Source: an uncultured Mycoplasmatota bacterium (GTDB taxonomy: Bacteria > Bacillota_I > Bacilli_A > RF39 > UBA660). Taken from it: a DNA stretch of 32,051 bases. The notes beneath the pieces are model-generated. The model was not told the origin of the DNA, searched no databases, and was given only the letters and a program-made list of their open reading frames with translations. Of this stretch, positions 23,435-29,860 are shown piece after piece; positions within the stretch are counted from its first letter, which is position 1; each line of letters starts with the position of its first letter. The translations under genes were made by a program, and so were the position numbers. Location of the stretch: NCBI GenBank assembly GCA_900546715.1, contig UREA01000014.1, forward strand, positions 1-32,051. The letters are read 5' to 3'.

Positions 23435-24375
23435 GATTCTCCTTTCAAATAATCATATAAAACTCTTGCAAATACCTTGAGTGAATTATTAACTTCTTCA
23501 ATATAATTATACTGACCACCGACTTCAATTAAAATGGTATTTGGATCAAAGTCTTGATTATAAATACCATTAGCTCCCGCATTATCCTTTTGTAGTACTC
23601 CTCTAGTTAAACTTGGATCAATTGCTTTTATTTTTTCATTTAGAGCATTAGCTAAATCTAGATTAGGTTGATAATTTTCATGTTTAAGACCTACTACAAA
23701 CATCATTTTTGCATATTTTACACCATCAATTTCTGTTGTAGTCCTCTCATAACTTCCGGCATCCCGATGAAGATCAATAAAAAACATTAAACTTGGATTA
23801 TCTTTTTTGGCTTGTTCAAGTAAAATTCGACTTGCTTTATAACTACTATTATATTTCCAACCATTAGTATTTAGCACATCTACAATGCTATTATCTTCAA
23901 CTAAAGCATTAATACCTAAATCACTTAAGTATTCCTTTAAAATATAACTTCCTAAATAAACGGTATTATTTATATTAAAAGTATCGGAAAAATCTGAAAC
24001 ATAGCTTTCTGTCTGATGTGAGTTATAAATGTAAACTAAAGGTTCATCATTAGTAATTACTTCTTCTTCAATCTCTGAATTAACAGGTGTACTTAACTGG
24101 GTATCGTTTATACCACTATTAAACTCTTTAATACCAAAAGAATATTTTAAAAGGAATTCTGTACTAGACAAATTAGTAATGTCAGCAAGATTATAATATC
24201 CATAAGAAGAACCCACTAAATAATTTAAATAAGTATTATTATTTAATTCAACATCAATATTATCAAATAACAACTTAAATGAGAGTATAAACGAAGCTAT
24301 TATTACTATTATTACCCCTAATATTTTAAATCCCCAAATTTGCACTTTTTTTCTTCCTTTAAATTTTGCTTTCAT
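23431..24375 (-). CDS. spoIIP: SpoIIP-like peptidoglycan amidase/endopeptidase
   Basis: A 314-aa protein with an N-terminal anchor (VIIVIIASFILSFKLLF) and an outer catalytic domain with the SpoIIP landmarks in order: VYIYNSHQTESY, FFIDLHRDAG, KMMFVVGLKHENYQPN, and ILIEVGGQYNYIEE. His and Glu/Asp residues in these motifs serve the metal-dependent amidase. SpoIIP acts with SpoIID and SpoIIM at the septum during engulfment in spore-formers. The ATG at 24375 has AGGG 7 nt upstream; an ATG two codons earlier (24381) abuts the ribosome site. Synteny rpsT/spoIIP-yqxA-lepA-hemW matches Bacillus except that gpr is missing. Confidence 0.88.
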   Translation of the reverse strand: MKAKFKGRKKVQIWGFKILGVIIVIIASFILSFKLLFDNIDVELNNNTYLNYLVGSSYGYYNLADITNLSSTEFLLKYSFGIKEFNSGINDTQLSTPVNSEIEEEVITNDEPLVYIYNSHQTESYVSDFSDTFNINNTVYLGSYILKEYLSDLGINALVEDNSIVDVLNTNGWKYNSSYKASRILLEQAKKDNPSLMFFIDLHRDAGSYERTTTEIDGVKYAKMMFVVGLKHENYQPNLDLANALNEKIKAIDPSLTRGVLQKDNAGANGIYNQDFDPNTILIEVGGQYNYIEEVNNSLKVFARVLYDYLKGES

Positions 24376-24393
24376 AATCATCCCTAAAATATC

Positions 24394-24424
24394 ATACTAT
24401 ATTTATGGTAAATATTATGTCGAA
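24394..24424 (-). promoter_or_regulatory. Spo0A-box-like heptamer at the spoIIP promoter
   Basis: On the minus strand TTCGACA (24418-24424) contains TCGACA as a near-consensus -35; 18 bp downstream is TAGTAT (24394-24399), a weak -10, giving a leader of about 12 nt. Only one box is seen here. Confidence 0.5.
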
Positions 24425-24468
24425 CTAAGGAATATAATTAAAAATTTTTCATGAATATTAAAAATTAC

Positions 24469-24497
24469 TTGATAAAATAACTAATATTTGATAAAAT
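24469..24497 (+). promoter_or_regulatory. Promoter of rpsT
   Basis: TTGATA (24469-24474), 17 bp and TAAAAT (24492-24497). The sequence TTGATAAAATAA occurs twice (24469-24480 and 24488-24499). Transcription from about 24504 excludes the in-frame ATG at 24499. Confidence 0.7.
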
Positions 24498-24525
24498 AAT
24501 GAAGAAAACAAGAAGGGAGCGAATT

Positions 24526-24789
24526 ATGGCAAATATTAAAAGTTCAAAAAAAGCAATTAAAGTTATAGCTAAGAAAACAGAAAATAATCATGAACTTAAA
24601 ATGCGTGTACATAACCTTATCAAAAACTGTGAAAAAGAAATAGCTGCTAATAACAAAGAAGCAGCAGACAAATTGCTTAAAGACTTTCAAAAATATATGG
24701 ATAAAGCAGTTAGTAAAGGTTTAATTAAGAAAAATACTGCTGATCGTGAAAAATCTAGATTGACACAAAAAATAAAAAATATGAAGTAA
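24526..24789 (+). CDS. rpsT: 30S ribosomal protein S20
   Basis: An 87-aa basic helical protein starting MANIKSSKKAIKVIAKKTEN, the canonical S20 N-terminus; LKMRVHNLIKNCEKEIAA and KGLIKKNTADREKSRLTQKI follow. It binds 16S rRNA in early 30S assembly. The start is the ATG with GAAGGGAG upstream; the ATG at 24499 precedes the predicted transcript start. It is divergent from spoIIP, as in Bacillus. Confidence 0.96.
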   Translation: MANIKSSKKAIKVIAKKTENNHELKMRVHNLIKNCEKEIAANNKEAADKLLKDFQKYMDKAVSKGLIKKNTADREKSRLTQKIKNMK

Positions 24790-24813
24790 CAATTGTTTAC
24801 TTTATTTTTTTTT
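24784..24813 (+). terminator. Terminator of rpsT
   Basis: AAGTAAC (24784-24790) pairs with GTTTACTT (24795-24802, one bulge) and is followed by a run of nine T. It overlaps the promoter of the next gene. Confidence 0.65.
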
Positions 24814-24821
24814 GATATTAT
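24793..24821 (+). promoter_or_regulatory. Promoter of the transglutaminase-like gene
   Basis: TTGTTT (24793-24798), 17 bp and TATTAT (24816-24821); an overlapping alternative is TATAAT at 24819-24824. Either gives a leader of 10 nt or less before ATG 24838. Confidence 0.5.
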
Positions 24822-24837
24822 AATTATAGGTGATAAC

Positions 24838-25800
24838 ATGAAAAAGATAATTGTTCCTATTATTTGTTTAGTACTACTTACTATAACTTTTATTTATTTA
24901 AATCCAATAACTGATACCCTCGCGGCATTTATAAGTAATTCTCCCGATGTAGTTATTAAAAAAAGTAATGCATATACTAAAGATATTGATTATTTGTTTG
25001 TCCAAAGAACTGATGACTTTACACCATATAGTTATCAAGATTTATTAAATATTTATTACAGTGTTATTAATAATGGTTGGGATGAATTTACATTTTATTG
25101 TCCTAAAGAATATAGTGATTGTCTAGATGATGTATCTAATATTAGTGGAGACGATTTAATATTAACTCATTTAAATAATTATGTTCATCCATTTAATAGT
25201 TTTACTAATATAAGAACAAGCATTAATACTAATGGAGAAATTACTTTGCGAATAAATTATTTATATACTGATGATGAAATAATAGAAATTGATAAAGAAG
25301 TTGATAGAATACTCTCTGAAATTATTAATGATAATATGTATAATAAAAATCAACTAAAAACAATTCATAATTATATAATTAATAATACTAGATATGATAC
25401 AACTAGAAATGAATATGAAGAAAGTGAATATGAATCTAATACGGCATTTGGGCCTTTATTTCAAGGATATGCTACATGTAATGGTTATACTGATTTAATG
25501 GCAATATTTTTAACTAAACTAGGATACAACAATTATAAAATAGCAACAACTCCTCAAGACTTAAATGATGAATCAGCAACTGGACATATTTGGAACGCTG
25601 TGTATTTTAACAATGAATGGCTCCATATAGATTTAACTTGGGATGATCCCGTTCCTGATCCAGATGTTAGTGATAAAACAGACTTTTTATTAGATAAATA
25701 TTTTTTAGTTTCAACTGAAAAAATGCATGAAGAAGATAATACCGGAACAGTTTTAACAGAACATAATTTTAATCCCCTTTATTATTTAGAATTTAATTAA
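24838..25800 (+). CDS. Transglutaminase-like extracytoplasmic protein
   Basis: A 320-aa protein. The N-terminus is a signal or anchor (MKKIIVPIICLVLLTITFIY). The C-terminal half has the transglutaminase/protease-like triad: Cys in GYATCNGYTDLMA (about residue 211), His in TGHIWNAV (about 249) and Asp in LHIDLTWDDP (about 264). Such domains in Bacillota are often secreted and may act on peptides or wall-linked proteins; substrate unknown. The ATG at 24838 is preceded by ATAGGTGAT; an upstream in-frame ATG (24793) lies inside the promoter. Confidence 0.85.
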   Translation: MKKIIVPIICLVLLTITFIYLNPITDTLAAFISNSPDVVIKKSNAYTKDIDYLFVQRTDDFTPYSYQDLLNIYYSVINNGWDEFTFYCPKEYSDCLDDVSNISGDDLILTHLNNYVHPFNSFTNIRTSINTNGEITLRINYLYTDDEIIEIDKEVDRILSEIINDNMYNKNQLKTIHNYIINNTRYDTTRNEYEESEYESNTAFGPLFQGYATCNGYTDLMAIFLTKLGYNNYKIATTPQDLNDESATGHIWNAVYFNNEWLHIDLTWDDPVPDPDVSDKTDFLLDKYFLVSTEKMHEEDNTGTVLTEHNFNPLYYLEFN

Positions 25801-25803
25801 AAG

Positions 25804-25830
25804 GACTCACTAAATTTTTAGTGAGTCTTT
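25804..25830. terminator. Bidirectional terminator
   Basis: GACTCACTAAA (25804-25814) pairs with TTTAGTGAGTC (25817-25827). T runs are short on both sides (25828-25830 plus; complement of 25799-25802 minus). It separates the convergent transglutaminase-like and NAGPA-family genes. Confidence 0.75.
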
Positions 25831-27049
25831 AATCTACTACCTTAAATATTGTTGGAATACCTCTGGTTTTATGTTCTAATGCTGAATTAATTGGGTCATT
25901 TATAAGTTTATTATTAATAACTAAAGCACTAGATGTTCCTCCATCTAAATTTGCGGCATTGACAGCTCCATATTTTTCCATTATTTCCGCAAGGTCACGA
26001 ATTGATGCTCCTTGTGTACGAAATTCATTGGAATCAACTACTAACATTAAAACAATACCATCTTTTCTTTGACCTATGGCAGTTCTAGCACCATAGCCCC
26101 AGCCACCATTACCACGAATATCAGCCATTTTACCATTAACAATTAAGAACGGTCCCATAGTTACAGCATCTCTAAGACCATAAGCTACCGCTTCTTTAGC
26201 ACTAGCATCACGTAATAACACCAAACGATTTTCAAGGTCAAAACCAATTATACCGCCATTCATGGAATTATATGGTTCATCTGTTATAATCTCACCATCA
26301 GCAATAGTTACCCCGATAGGATTTCCTCCATTACCATTATAATTAGGATCATAAAATCCTCCACCATTGATAGCTAAAACTGCTCCTTGTTCTTCGGCCA
26401 TGTCATAAATATATTGTCCACCTACACCTAAATATTTACTTAAACCTACGCTAATTTTACTAGAATCATATATAACTGCTAAATAAGCATCACAACCATT
26501 AACTTGAAATTCAATGATTTTATATAAAGCATCTTTATCACGTTCTAAAACAGCTTTTTCATATTCATTAGCATATTTTACTTCTTCATCAAAAGTTATT
26601 AAATTAGGATCAGTATCTGACTCACTTCTACCAACATAGTTATTAGCTAAAACATCATTAATAATATCGTCATTATAAAACCATTTACAATAATGTTGAT
26701 GATTCATTGTGGCCATTGCAGTTGTAATTAACCAAGTTCTAAAATTATCAATTGGGCCATACAAAACAAATAAAAATACTGAACAACCTATAGCATATAA
26801 AGTTACTAAACTAGAAAAAATAATTACTTTTTTCTTTTTAAAGCCCCGACGATATTTAAATCTAATTAATAAAAATACACTATATATTAAAAGAATGACA
26901 CTTAATATTAAAATAGTTAAAGCTAATCTTCTATTAATATCACTAATTAATTTATCAGAATTACATCCGATCACAAAAAATACTAAACTAGTAAATATTA
27001 AAAACAAACTAACTAATAATAATACTGTCCCCTTTTTTTTCGAATTCAT
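25829..27049 (-). CDS. NAGPA-family (phosphodiester glycosidase) membrane protein
   Basis: A 406-aa protein. Three hydrophobic segments occupy about residues 8-110 (LFLIFTSLVFFVIG, LTILILSVILLIYSVFLLI, VIIFSSLVTLYAIGCSVFLF). The outer C-terminal domain has NAGPA/DUF2233 signatures: LAINGGGFYDPNYNGNGG, PIGVTIADGEII, GARTAIGQRKDG, VNAANLDGGTSSALVIN. The family hydrolyses GlcNAc-type phosphodiesters in animals; in bacteria it is linked to wall polymers and exopolysaccharide. GGTGAA precedes the ATG. It lies 37 bp after miaA in the same direction and is probably co-transcribed. Confidence 0.87.
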   Translation of the reverse strand: MNSKKKGTVLLLVSLFLIFTSLVFFVIGCNSDKLISDINRRLALTILILSVILLIYSVFLLIRFKYRRGFKKKKVIIFSSLVTLYAIGCSVFLFVLYGPIDNFRTWLITTAMATMNHQHYCKWFYNDDIINDVLANNYVGRSESDTDPNLITFDEEVKYANEYEKAVLERDKDALYKIIEFQVNGCDAYLAVIYDSSKISVGLSKYLGVGGQYIYDMAEEQGAVLAINGGGFYDPNYNGNGGNPIGVTIADGEIITDEPYNSMNGGIIGFDLENRLVLLRDASAKEAVAYGLRDAVTMGPFLIVNGKMADIRGNGGWGYGARTAIGQRKDGIVLMLVVDSNEFRTQGASIRDLAEIMEKYGAVNAANLDGGTSSALVINNKLINDPINSALEHKTRGIPTIFKVVD

Positions 27050-27086
27050 AATTTTTTCACCACTTTAATATTTATATCATATTTTT

Positions 27087-27947
27087 TTATTTATTACAAC
27101 CATCTATGTAATTTTTTACTTTTTCAATAGTTTTAGAAAAATCAGTAAAATCAACATCAAACCATGAAACATTCATTTTATTATTAAACCAAGTATACTG
27201 TCTTTTAGCATAATGTCTACTGTTTTTCTTAATTAAATCCCTTGCTTCTTCTTCATAAATTTCTCCATTTAAATAACTAATTACTTCTTTATATCCGATT
27301 GCTCTATTAAGTATTTTAGAATTTTTGTTTTTATTATATAGTTGTTTTACTTCATTAACTAAACCATCAGAAAACATCTTATCAACACGATCATTAATTC
27401 TTACATATAATTTATCTCTACTTGTTGTAAGGCCAATAAATAAAGTATTTGGATAAAGTAACTTAGGTTCTACTGTTTCTGTGACTTTTTTATTCAAAAA
27501 ACGAATCATTCTAACTCGATTATTTTTATCAATTTTACTTGTCTTATCTTTTTTTAAAACCATTTCATATAATTCTTCATTACTAAATTCATCATAAGTT
27601 TTATCACTTTCATCTTCATAAAAACGATAATCCATTAAAGCAGCACTAATGTATAAGCCAGTACCACCACAAATAATGATATTTTTATTTTTATATTTAT
27701 CGAGTATTCTTCTTACATCCCTTTGATAATCACAAACACTATATTCTTCATCTATATCTTTTATATCGATTAAATAATGCTTAATGCCCTCTTTTTCATT
27801 TTCGGTTACTTTGGCACTACCAATATCAAGACCTTTATATATTTGTACTGCATCTGCATTAATAACTGGAGCATCTAAATATTTAGCAAGTTCAATACTC
27901 ATTTTAGTTTTACCTACCCCGGTTGGACCAACAATTACTACAATCAC
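27087..27947 (-). CDS. miaA: tRNA dimethylallyltransferase
   Basis: A 286-aa protein. It has the P-loop GPTGVGKTK, NADAVQIYKGLDIGSAK (substrate loop, usually D-S-x-Q), HYLIDIKDI, IICGGTGLYI and the late RAIGYKEVISYL motif. It transfers a dimethylallyl group to A37 of tRNAs reading UNN codons. GTG 27947 is chosen because TTAGGTGA lies 5 nt upstream; another GTG (27956) is within that ribosome site. It is short for the family (usually about 300 aa) but complete in motifs. Confidence 0.95.
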   Translation of the reverse strand: MIVVIVGPTGVGKTKMSIELAKYLDAPVINADAVQIYKGLDIGSAKVTENEKEGIKHYLIDIKDIDEEYSVCDYQRDVRRILDKYKNKNIIICGGTGLYISAALMDYRFYEDESDKTYDEFSNEELYEMVLKKDKTSKIDKNNRVRMIRFLNKKVTETVEPKLLYPNTLFIGLTTSRDKLYVRINDRVDKMFSDGLVNEVKQLYNKNKNSKILNRAIGYKEVISYLNGEIYEEEARDLIKKNSRHYAKRQYTWFNNKMNVSWFDVDFTDFSKTIEKVKNYIDGCNK

Positions 27948-27964
27948 GAAAATCACCTAAGAAT

Positions 27965-27993
27965 ATTATATAGAAAAATGTATTAAAAAACAA
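27965..27993 (-). promoter_or_regulatory. Promoter of miaA
   Basis: TTGTTT (27988-27993), 17 bp and TATAAT (27965-27970) on the minus strand; leader about 11 nt. It is back to back with the plus-strand promoter at 27994-28022. Confidence 0.7.
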
Positions 27994-28022
27994 TTGTAAT
28001 ATTTTAAAATTTTTGGTATATT
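27994..28022 (+). promoter_or_regulatory. Promoter of the candidate antisense RNA
   Basis: TTGTAA (27994-27999), 17 bp and TATATT (28017-28022). No ORF with a ribosome site follows before the terminator at 28071, so the transcript would be a short RNA. Confidence 0.5.
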
Positions 28023-28028
28023 ATATAT

Positions 28029-28092
28029 GTAAGTGTTACCCATTATGGATAGCACCTGCTTATATGTTGAGGCACTACTTAGTGCCTTTTTT
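28029..28092 (+). ncRNA. Candidate antitoxin antisense RNA (about 64 nt)
   Basis: Predicted from the promoter at 27994-28022 to the terminator at 28071-28092. It contains an imperfect 11-pair hairpin (28034-28056, GTGTTACCCAT and ATGGATAGCAC) followed by the terminator hairpin. It is convergent with, and overlaps, the 3' end of the small toxin gene at 28079-28159, the geometry of TxpA/RatA and BsrG/SR4 type I systems. Besides full complementarity in the overlap, it carries GCACCT and AGGCAC, which can pair with AGGTGC and two GTGCCT copies in the toxin leader. All of this is inference from sequence. Confidence 0.45.
28071..28092 (+). terminator. Terminator of the candidate antisense RNA
   Basis: GGCACTA (28071-28077) and TAGTGCC (28080-28086) form a perfect stem (practical loop of 4 nt), followed by six T (28087-28092). 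On the minus strand no T run follows, so toxin transcripts would read through it into the antisense region. Confidence 0.8.
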
Positions 28093-28159
28093 CTTTGCTA
28101 CTGCGAATAATATCTAGTAACAAGATTATTACAAATTGATAAAAAGCAACATCACTCAT
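28079..28159 (-). CDS. Candidate type I toxin peptide (26 aa)
   Basis: A 26-aa ORF with the look of a type I toxin: a short start (MSDV), one hydrophobic stretch (AFYQFVIILLLDII) and a charged tail (RSSKEKRH). Translation signals are unusually strong for a random ORF: GAAGGAGAAAGG ends 7 nt before the ATG. A promoter at 28264-28291 predicts a 98-nt leader, far longer than those of neighbouring genes, containing small hairpins (ACTTT/AAAGT at its 5' end; CCTTT/AAAGG over the ribosome site). Its stop codon lies in the terminator of the convergent antisense RNA. It does not match Fst, TxpA or Ldr by motif, so the family is unassigned. Confidence 0.5.
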   Translation of the reverse strand: MSDVAFYQFVIILLLDIIRSSKEKRH

Positions 28160-28263
28160 AGTTTTTCCTTTCTCCTTCACTCTCTCAAAAGGCACAAAAC
28201 CCCCATGATGACGATCGAATACTCGGCTAAACAGGCACCTACCACTTTGGGTAAAAGTTATCT

Positions 28264-28291
28264 ATTATAATGGTTATTTTTATATTTGCAA
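28264..28291 (-). promoter_or_regulatory. Promoter of the candidate toxin
   Basis: TTGCAA (28286-28291), 16 bp and TATAAT (28264-28269) on the minus strand. The first TTCGACA box (28296-28302) lies 5 bp upstream of its -35. Confidence 0.6.
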
Positions 28292-28295
28292 GTGA

Positions 28296-28332
28296 TTCGA
28301 CACACATCGAGAGAACAAGCCAAAATTCGACA
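28296..28332 (+). promoter_or_regulatory. Array of Spo0A-box-like heptamers at 10-bp phasing
   Basis: TTCGACA at 28296-28302 and again at 28326-28332, exactly 30 bp apart, with a partial copy ATCGAGA in phase at 28306-28312. The last box overlaps the -35 of the thioesterase promoter, as in activator-dependent Spo0A targets. The array also lies just upstream of the divergent toxin promoter. Confidence 0.6.
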
Positions 28333-28355
28333 ATTACATTAAATCATGTTATAAT
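28327..28355 (+). promoter_or_regulatory. Promoter of the thioesterase-tmcAL unit
   Basis: TCGACA (28327-28332, one mismatch to TTGACA, inside a TTCGACA box), 17 bp and a perfect TATAAT (28350-28355). Predicted leader is about 12 nt before ATG 28374. Confidence 0.75.
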
Positions 28356-28373
28356 AGCTTGGTAGGTGATAAA

Positions 28374-28742
28374 ATGGATTTAAATGAATCAGGATTTTTA
28401 AAATATAATAATATTGAAATACTTAGTATGGATAAGGATAAATGCCAAGTAAAGCTCACTATTACAAAGCATTCTCTAAACCCTTATGGAATTGTTCATG
28501 GAGGCTTAACTTTCGCTTTAGGGGACACTGCAATGGGAGTGTTATGTAAGGCAATGGGCAAAAATGTAGTTACCTTAGATTCAAATATTAATTACTTAAA
28601 ACCAGGGAAAGGTTCATATTTACTAGCTATTCCTAAACTAATTAAAATGGGTAAAACTACTTGTGTTTTAGCAACAGAAATATTTGATGAAAAGAGCGAC
28701 TTAATAGCTGTTATGTATGGAACATATTATATTGTAGGTTAA
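28374..28742 (+). CDS. PaaI-type hotdog-fold acyl-CoA thioesterase
   Basis: A 122-aa protein of single hotdog-domain length. The signature NPYGIVHGGLTFALGDTAMG contains the conserved HGG and the acidic residue in the central helix; VTLDSNINYLKPGKG and the final YGTYYIVG strands follow. It is predicted to hydrolyse an acyl-CoA thioester; the substrate cannot be read from sequence. ATG 28374 has TAGGTGAT 4 nt upstream; the ATG at 28359 would precede the predicted transcript start. It is 2 nt from tmcAL and shares its promoter with the TTCGACA array. Confidence 0.87.
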   Translation: MDLNESGFLKYNNIEILSMDKDKCQVKLTITKHSLNPYGIVHGGLTFALGDTAMGVLCKAMGKNVVTLDSNINYLKPGKGSYLLAIPKLIKMGKTTCVLATEIFDEKSDLIAVMYGTYYIVG

Positions 28743-28744
28743 TA

Positions 28745-29851
28745 ATGGAAGTAATTGGAATCATTTGTGAATATAATCCATTTCATAATGGACACTTATA
28801 CCATATAAAAAAAATTAAAGAAATGTATCCTGATTCTTTAATTATTTTAGTATTAAATGGCTATTTTTTAGAACGGGGTGAAATATCAATATTATCAAAA
28901 GAAGCAAAAGTAAAAATAGCTCTTGCTAATAATATTGATATTATATTAGAATTACCAGTAATTTATGGTACTCAATCAGCAGATACTTTTGCAAGCATCT
29001 CCCTAAAAATATTAAATAATTTTCATGTAAATAAAATAATATTTGGTAGTGAATCTAATGAAATAGAAAAAATAAAAGAAATAGCCAGTAAACAGCTAGA
29101 TGAAGAGTATAATAAATTAGTTAAAGAATACTTAGATAATGGTCTTAATTACCCTACTGCCCTAGCTAAAGCTCTAAATATAGACTTTGAATTTTTACCT
29201 AATGATTTACTAGGTATTTCTTATACTAAAGCAATAATTCAAAATAACTATAATATAGAACCAATAACCATTAAAAGAACAAGTGCTTATCATGATACAT
29301 CTAGTAATGATCATATAGTTAGTGCCTCAAATATAAGGGAAAAGATAAAAAATAATGAAGATATAACAAAGTATGTTCCAATTAATATTAAAGATTTTAT
29401 AAATAATACTAATTATGATAATTATTTTAGACTGTTAAAATATAAAATAAATACTGATAATTATTTAAATGATTATTTAGATGTTGATGAAGGTATAGAA
29501 TATAGATTGCTTGATTATATTAATAAATCTAAAAATATTGATGAATTTATCAACAACATAAAAACTAAAAGATATACTTATAACAAATTAAATAGAATAT
29601 TTATTCATATATTACTTGGTTTTTTAAAAACAGATAATATAGATATAGAATACATTAAAATATTAGGATTTAATAATAATGGTAAAAAATATTTAAATAA
29701 TATTAAAGAAACTATAGAAATACCTACTAGTATTAATAAAGATTCTATACAATATAAATATGAGATTAAAGCAAGTATTATTTATGATTTAATAAATAAT
29801 ACCAATACATATGAATTTGAACAAAGAAATAAGCCAATCATTATAGATTAG
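28745..29851 (+). CDS. tmcAL: tRNA(Met) cytidine acetate ligase TmcAL
   Basis: A 368-aa protein (formerly YlbM family). It starts MEVIGIICEYNPFHNGHLYH, with the nucleotidyltransferase HNGH (HxGH) motif; NGYFLERGEISILSKEAK and IELPVIYGTQSADTFA-like segments, IIFGSESNE, and SASNIREKI for the second ATP-binding motif follow. It forms N4-acetylcytidine at the wobble position of elongator tRNA-Met from acetate and ATP. The C-terminal part is rich in Asn/Tyr/Lys, as is usual in this genome. It is the second gene of the thioesterase unit. Confidence 0.93.
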   Translation: MEVIGIICEYNPFHNGHLYHIKKIKEMYPDSLIILVLNGYFLERGEISILSKEAKVKIALANNIDIILELPVIYGTQSADTFASISLKILNNFHVNKIIFGSESNEIEKIKEIASKQLDEEYNKLVKEYLDNGLNYPTALAKALNIDFEFLPNDLLGISYTKAIIQNNYNIEPITIKRTSAYHDTSSNDHIVSASNIREKIKNNEDITKYVPINIKDFINNTNYDNYFRLLKYKINTDNYLNDYLDVDEGIEYRLLDYINKSKNIDEFINNIKTKRYTYNKLNRIFIHILLGFLKTDNIDIEYIKILGFNNNGKKYLNNIKETIEIPTSINKDSIQYKYEIKASIIYDLINNTNTYEFEQRNKPIIID

Positions 29852-29860
29852 CTTATTTTT
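29828..29860. terminator. Terminator shared by tmcAL and the right-edge gene
   Basis: AATAAGCCAATC (29828-29839) pairs with GATTAGCTTATT (29846-29857) with one mismatch, followed by T. It overlaps the stop of tmcAL and abuts the stop of the convergent gene. Confidence 0.7.

Noticed and set aside
24469..24499. Two copies of TTGATAAAATAA as a regulatory repeat
   Set aside because: Best explained as promoter hexamers in AT-rich DNA; the second copy has no matching -10.
24499..24525. N-terminal extension of S20 from ATG 24499
   Set aside because: That ATG precedes the predicted transcript start and the S20 family begins at the Met-Ala-Asn at 24526.
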